This document shows positions 5,641 through 8,535 of a DNA stretch of 8,535 nt, one piece after another; within the stretch, counting starts at the first letter, position 1; every line of letters begins with the position of its first letter. A program made the translations under genes and the position numbers. Source of the DNA: Phytoactinopolyspora endophytica (GTDB taxonomy: Bacteria; Actinomycetota; Actinomycetes; Jiangellales; Jiangellaceae); the NCBI RefSeq assembly GCF_004138495.1, contig NZ_ML142849.1, positions 721,031 to 729,565 of the forward strand. The letters are read 5' to 3'. The notes below the pieces were generated by a model. It ran no database searches. It was not told the DNA's origin and worked only from the letters and a program-made list of their open reading frames with translations.

Positions 5641-7113
5641 TTAGGCGGAGTAGGGTGCGAGGGCGGCGGCCAAGGGCTCGGAGACCCGGGCGTGGATGCG
5701 GGTGCCGTCTGCCTCGTGCTCCACGGCGAGTACCTCTCCGGTGCCGTGCACCTTCGAGATCAGCTCCCCCCGGTTGTACGGGACGAGCGCGTCGACCTCG
5801 ACCGGTGGCCGCGGCAGGCTCTCCTCGATCAACGACCGAAGCTTGTCGATCCCGGCGCCGCTGCGAGCGGACACCGCGACCGTGCCGACGTCGGCCCGGA
5901 GCAGTCGGGTGACCACGTACGGATCCGCGGAGTCCGTCTTGTTCACGACGACGATCTCCGGCACCTCTGCTGCACCGACATCCGCCAGCACCTCACGGAC
6001 CGCGTTCAGCTGCCCCTCGGGATCGGGGTGCGAGCCGTCGACCACGTGCAGGAGGAGGTCAGCCTCGGCGACCTCTTCCAGGGTGGATCGGAACGATTCG
6101 ACGAGCTCGTGCGGCAGGTGACGCACGAATCCGACGGTGTCGGCGAACGTGTACACCCGGCCGTCCGGTGTCTCGGCGCGGCGGACGGTGGGATCCAGCG
6201 TCGCGAACAGCGCGTCCTCCACCAGCACGCCAGCCCCGGTCAGCCGATTGAGCAGCGAGGACTTTCCGGCGTTGGTGTAGCCCACGATCGCGACCGCAGG
6301 CACCTGGTTCCGTCGGCGATCCGAGCGCTTGGTCTCGCGTGCGGTCCGCATGCCGTTGAGGTCACGGCGCAGCTTCGACATCCGGGTCCGGATCCGTCGA
6401 CGGTCCGTCTCCAGCTTCGTCTCACCGGGACCACGGGTCCCGACGCCGCCTCCCGCGCCGCCGGCACGACCGCCGGCCTGCCGGGACAGGCTGTCACCCC
6501 AACCGCGCAGGCGCTGCGATAGGTACTCCAGCTGGGCAAGCTCCACCTGCGCCTTGCCTTCGCGACTCTTGGCGTGCTGGGCGAATATGTCGAGGATCAG
6601 CATGGTCCGGTCGATGACCTTGACCTTGACCCGGTCCTCCAGATTGCGCAGCTGGGAGGCCGACAGCTCGCCATCACAGACCACGGTGTCCGCGCCAGTG
6701 GTCAGGACCACCTCGCGCAATTCCTCCACCTTGCCGGATCCGATGAACGTCGCCGGGTCCGGCTTGTTGCGCCGCTGGACCAGGCCCTCCAGCACCACTG
6801 AGCCGGCCGTCTCAGCAAGAGCAGCCAGCTCGACCATGGAGTTGTCGGCGTCGGTGGAGTTCCCGTCGGCCCAGACTCCTGCGAGGACCACCCGCTCGAG
6901 TCGCAGCTGCCGGTACTCGACTTCACTGACCTCTTCGAGCTCAGTGGACAGACCGGCGACGCGCCGCAGAGAATGGCGGTCTTCCAGGTCAAACTCGCCG
7001 GTCGTAATCTCGACGTCGTCGTCATGGGCGCTCACCGCGCCGTATGTCACAAGATCATCAGACGTCTCGGTGTATGGATCGAATGTGGTGACCCGTTGCG
7101 GGTTCGTCGTCAT
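5641..7113 (-). CDS. hflX: GTPase HflX, ribosome-splitting factor
   Basis: A 490-residue HflX GTPase. HflX binds the 50S subunit and splits stalled or hibernating 70S ribosomes; in mycobacteria it belongs to the WhiB7 regulon and affects macrolide/lincosamide tolerance. After a variable N-terminus of about 48 residues comes the actinobacterial block [20 protein letters not shown], then the HflX domain ([25 protein letters not shown]) and the Gly-rich linker leading into [18 protein letters not shown]. The G domain has G1 GYTNAGKSS (278-286), G2 around DPTVRR (307-312), G3 DTVGF (325-329), G4 NKTD (391-394) and G5 near SAR (415-417). Length and motifs are normal. AAGAAGGAG stands one base before the ATG; no closer alternative start exists. 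The gene is cut off from the upstream small gene by a terminator, so it probably has its own promoter within 7114-7284, but I found no clear -35/-10 pair. Confidence 0.97.
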   Translation of the reverse strand: MTTNPQRVTTFDPYTETSDDLVTYGAVSAHDDDVEITTGEFDLEDRHSLRRVAGLSTELEEVSEVEYRQLRLERVVLAGVWADGNSTDADNSMVELAALAETAGSVVLEGLVQRRNKPDPATFIGSGKVEELREVVLTTGADTVVCDGELSASQLRNLEDRVKVKVIDRTMLILDIFAQHAKSREGKAQVELAQLEYLSQRLRGWGDSLSRQAGGRAGGAGGGVGTRGPGETKLETDRRRIRTRMSKLRRDLNGMRTARETKRSDRRRNQVPAVAIVGYTNAGKSSLLNRLTGAGVLVEDALFATLDPTVRRAETPDGRVYTFADTVGFVRHLPHELVESFRSTLEEVAEADLLLHVVDGSHPDPEGQLNAVREVLADVGAAEVPEIVVVNKTDSADPYVVTRLLRADVGTVAVSARSGAGIDKLRSLIEESLPRPPVEVDALVPYNRGELISKVHGTGEVLAVEHEADGTRIHARVSEPLAAALAPYSA

Positions 7114-7125
7114 GCTCCTTCTTCC

Positions 7126-7151
7126 GCCCCGTCTTCCGTATCGACCGGGGC
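7126..7151 (-). promoter_or_regulatory. Hairpin immediately before the hflX Shine-Dalgarno
   Basis: In the hflX leader RNA, GCCCCG (7151-7146) can pair with CGGGGC (7131-7126), or in another register GCCCC with GGGGC plus GTC with GAC around a bulge. The stem ends only a few bases before AAGAAGGAG, close enough to affect ribosome access. It lies 28 nt after the stop of the candidate leader ORF. Confidence 0.4.
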
Positions 7152-7179
7152 ATGAGCGATGCCAATAGTGTCGTTACGT

Positions 7180-7251
7180 TCAACGCCGGCGGCGAGCCAA
7201 CGCATCCCGTGCTTTAAGGATGACACGCGCGCTGCCATCCATCACCATCAT
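7180..7251 (-). CDS. Candidate 23-codon Arg-rich leader ORF upstream of hflX
   Basis: The frame starts ATGATGGTGATG and ends in four Arg codons (CGC CGC CGG CGT) before TGA. It is 66 nt upstream of hflX on the same strand and follows the terminator of the small gene. Possible starts are ATG 7251, 7248 and 7242; the Shine-Dalgarno is weak (GGA a few bases upstream). A short ORF ending in an Arg run followed by a hairpin at the hflX ribosome binding site would suit ribosome-mediated attenuation, but a chance ORF this short is easy to find. Confidence 0.25.
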   Translation of the reverse strand: MMVMDGSARVILKARDALARRRR

Positions 7252-7284
7252 TTTCCGTGGGCGTTCGCGCTCGGGACGGAAATA

Positions 7285-7321
7285 CCGGGTACCGCTCGCC
7301 AGATCGGCGAGAGGTACCCGG
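7285..7321 (-). terminator. Intrinsic terminator of the small basic gene
   Basis: CCGGGTACC (7285-7293) pairs perfectly with GGTACCCGG (7313-7321). One G/A mismatch separates this from CTCGCC (7295-7300) paired with GGCGAG (7306-7311), around the 5-nt loop AGATC. On the minus strand TATTTCC follows. It begins 5 nt past the stop at 7327. The U-run is short; it could also act as a conditional attenuator ahead of hflX. Confidence 0.75.
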
Positions 7322-7326
7322 CCACA

Positions 7327-7488
7327 TCACCGCTCGGGTTGCACCCTCGTGTCCGCCGCCAGCCGCAACGCCGACGTGGTGCGCACCGAGGCGGCCCTGC
7401 GGCCCCTTCGCTGCGCTGCACGCCGACGAGAACGCAGAGCGGCATTGGCAAGGACAACCTCACGGCGTTCCGATTCGATCTTCAACAT
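7327..7488 (-). CDS. Small basic protein, 53 residues, function unknown
   Basis: Starting at ATG 7488 the protein begins MLKIESERREVVLANAALRS, continues as an Arg/Ala-rich segment, and ends ADTRVQPER before TGA. About 15 of 53 residues are Arg; it has no cysteine and no membrane segment. AGAGG lies 7 nt upstream of the ATG (GAGAGGTGGCAAC), a good actinobacterial ribosome binding site, and a strong hairpin terminator starts 5 nt after the stop. Together these make a complete small transcription unit between dapF and hflX. The N-terminus is predicted helical and amphipathic, and the strong positive charge would suit RNA, ribosome or DNA binding, which is inference only. I recognise no named family. 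The GlxR/Crp-type operator at 7635-7650 lies 147 bp upstream. Confidence 0.6.
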   Translation of the reverse strand: MLKIESERREVVLANAALRSRRRAAQRRGRRAASVRTTSALRLAADTRVQPER

Positions 7489-7606
7489 GTTGCCACCTCT
7501 CAAACCGGTAGCCCTCCCCCGCAGAGAGCCACCACAAACGACGCTATTGCCCGGAACCGGATCCGGGATCAGACCGTGGTCGTCAATTCACGTCGTCCTA
7601 CAGGAG

Positions 7607-7681
7607 GAGACGTCCCGCAGACGCATCCGGATGCTGTGACCTACGTCACATGCGCGCGCAACTCCGGCCCGAGGACGTCTC
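7607..7681. repeat. Nested palindromes around the GlxR/Crp-like operator
   Basis: GAGACGTCC (7607-7615) and GGACGTCTC (7673-7681) are a perfect 9-bp inverted repeat centred within 2 bp of the operator centre. Between them GCATCCGGATGC (7623-7634) is a perfect 12-bp palindrome that abuts the operator. The concentric layout suggests a multi-protein regulatory site, although GC-rich palindromes arise readily by chance. Confidence 0.4.
7635..7650. promoter_or_regulatory. GlxR/Crp-type cAMP receptor binding site
   Basis: TGTGACCTACGTCACA fits TGTGANNTANNTCACA, the GlxR/Crp consensus of corynebacteria and mycobacteria, at every defined position, with perfect TGTGAC/GTCACA arms. No plus-strand gene follows, so the likely target is the minus-strand small basic gene, possibly also hflX. 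No promoter was found at a standard class I or class II distance. Confidence 0.7.
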
Positions 7682-7807
7682 AGAGGTCCTTCCACGACCG
7701 CCATACGCTGCGGAATCAGCAGTGCGTGCCCTCCCGCCGAGGGAGTTCGCAGACGCGCAATCGGCCACGGATTAACATCGCGCAGCCGAACCCGCGACCC
7801 CTCAGGG

Positions 7808-8535
7808 TCAGAGCGCGACGGTGCCCCGCACGCCGAGTACGGCCGGTCCTGTGAGGAGCAACTCGCCATCCGCGCGGCGCGTCACGCGCAGCCGTCCGCC
7901 CGGGACGTCGACCGTGTACGTGGTCGAGCCCGAGAACGACGCCGCCGCGCTCGCGAGGTGACCCCCCGTCGCGTCGTCGCGTCGCATCGCCGCCCAGGCG
8001 GCCGCACATACGCCGGTTCCGCAGGAACGGGTCTCACCGACGCCGCGTTCCCAGACCCGCAGCGCGATGTGCCGCTCGCCCGCGACGGTGACGAACTCGA
8101 CGTTGGCTCCGTCGGGAAACACCCCGTCGGGGCTCAGCGTCGGCGGCTCGGTCAGCACGCCGAGGCGGGCCAGGACAGTGGCCGGCCCCATCCGGCCGTG
8201 CTGATCGGCACCGCCGGCCTCGGCGTGAACCTCGCCTCCGTCGTCCGCCGGATCCATCGGCTCAGCCGGCCCGATCACGTCGTCGACGAAGACCACGGCA
8301 TGGGGGTTGGGAACGGCGACGGCGATGGCAGGCCACCGACGCTCGGCGTCCAGACCCACGGTCACATGTGCCGGCTCCACGTTCTGGGCCGCCGTGCCGT
8401 GAACCGTCCCACCGCCGTCGCTCGCCGCGTCGTCGCTTGCGCCCGCGCCGCTCGCGACCATTGGCGTGGCGCGGCCCATCTCGACGGTGTACTCGCCGTC
8501 CGGCTCGGCGTGGACGGTTCGGAGGCCACCGCGCG
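7808..8535 (-). CDS. dapF: Diaminopimelate epimerase (N-terminal part outside window)
   Basis: DapF interconverts LL- and meso-diaminopimelate in lysine and peptidoglycan synthesis; it needs no cofactor and uses two cysteines. The visible 241 residues cover the C-terminal two-thirds, from RGGLRTVHAEPDGEYTVEMG, through VAVPNPHAVVFVDDV and FPDGANVEFV, to ERGVGETRSCGTGVCA. The second catalytic cysteine is the SCGTG Cys (codon 8021-8023); the first lies beyond the right edge. Compared from memory with M. tuberculosis DapF, the MG-to-NPH span is about 60 residues instead of 30, and the NPH-to-FPDG span about 59 instead of 28. Both extra parts are rich in Ala, Gly and Asp, so the whole enzyme would be about 340-350 residues instead of 280-290. 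The Gly normally before NPH is Pro here. The frame is intact and the conserved blocks survive, so an active enzyme is likely. The gene lies upstream of hflX, as in mycobacteria, but with about 0.7 kb between them. Confidence 0.96.
   Translation of the reverse strand, partial: RGGLRTVHAEPDGEYTVEMGRATPMVASGAGASDDAASDGGGTVHGTAAQNVEPAHVTVGLDAERRWPAIAVAVPNPHAVVFVDDVIGPAEPMDPADDGGEVHAEAGGADQHGRMGPATVLARLGVLTEPPTLSPDGVFPDGANVEFVTVAGERHIALRVWERGVGETRSCGTGVCAAAWAAMRRDDATGGHLASAAASFSGSTTYTVDVPGGRLRVTRRADGELLLTGPAVLGVRGTVAL

Larger units (their letters stand above)
7489..7807. other. Noncoding interval upstream of the small basic gene
   Basis: This 319-bp stretch between the dapF stop and the small gene has no convincing gene on either strand. 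It holds the GlxR/Crp-like operator and surrounding palindromes, a perfect CCGGATCCGG palindrome (7557-7566) and the near-dyad CGTCAATTCACG (7581-7592). On the minus strand TTGACG (7586-7581) could be a -35, but no TAnnnT element follows at the right distance. Confidence 0.6.

Noticed and set aside
5444..5644. 66-codon plus-strand ORF after the S9 gene
   Set aside because: Runs through the terminator hairpin to the hflX stop, with no ribosome binding site or protein-like composition.
7602..7609. AGGAGGAG on the plus strand, a near-perfect Shine-Dalgarno
   Set aside because: No ATG, GTG or TTG lies within 5-12 nt downstream; the first ATG (7631) reads two codons and then a stop.
7159..7854. 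231-codon plus-strand ORF (and a 139-codon one at 7220-7639) between hflX and dapF
   Set aside because: No ribosome binding site, composition of random GC-rich translation, overlap with the dapF 3' end, and opposite to the better-supported small gene and its terminator.
7588..7869. 93-codon minus-strand ORF overlapping the dapF end
   Set aside because: Starts inside dapF in another frame, lacks a ribosome binding site and shows no recognisable protein features.

Overview
The window is high-GC DNA with strong G/C preference at third codon positions. Gene families and order point to an actinobacterium of the order Mycobacteriales (Gordonia/Williamsia/Dietzia/Nocardia-like). dapF upstream of hflX on the same strand is the mycobacterial arrangement. 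A 16-bp site fits the GlxR/Crp operator of that order exactly, and HflX has the typical actinobacterial N-terminal block. The genus cannot be fixed from the sequence alone.

Layout: (1) 1-2219, minus strand: DinG-type iron-sulfur helicase, with only its extreme C-terminus beyond the left edge. (2) 2220-2569: divergent intergenic region with a nested dyad holding an exact TTATCCACA DnaA-box sequence, a short ORF with a clear Shine-Dalgarno, and the first copy of a 17-bp direct repeat. (3) 2570-3478, plus: an Rpn/PD-(D/E)XK nuclease-like gene with an in-frame EARG tandem repeat. It lies between two exact copies of the 17-bp repeat and looks acquired. (4) 3570-5414, plus: cytoplasmic S9 prolyl-oligopeptidase-family serine peptidase. 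(5) 5415-5640: a 115-nt imperfect inverted repeat, then a strong bidirectional terminator between convergent genes. (6) 5641-7113, minus: hflX, whose 5' region carries a candidate 23-codon leader ORF and a hairpin next to the ribosome binding site. (7) 7285-7488, minus: a small basic protein gene with its own intrinsic terminator. (8) 7489-7807: noncoding, with a consensus GlxR/Crp operator nested in larger palindromes. (9) 7808-8535, minus: dapF, with its N-terminal third beyond the right edge.

The core genes are housekeeping: DNA repair helicase, ribosome-splitting GTPase, lysine/peptidoglycan biosynthesis and peptide turnover. The most unusual part is the Rpn-like gene. It sits between direct repeats, and removing one repeat unit rebuilds a short ORF whose stop would overlap the S9 start. 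Inside the gene a GGGAGG sequence stands 5 nt before an in-frame ATG, which could produce an 88-residue C-terminal protein. That resembles the intragenic-antitoxin design described for E. coli Rpn phage-defence proteins. The second point of interest is the unusually long, structured region between dapF and hflX.
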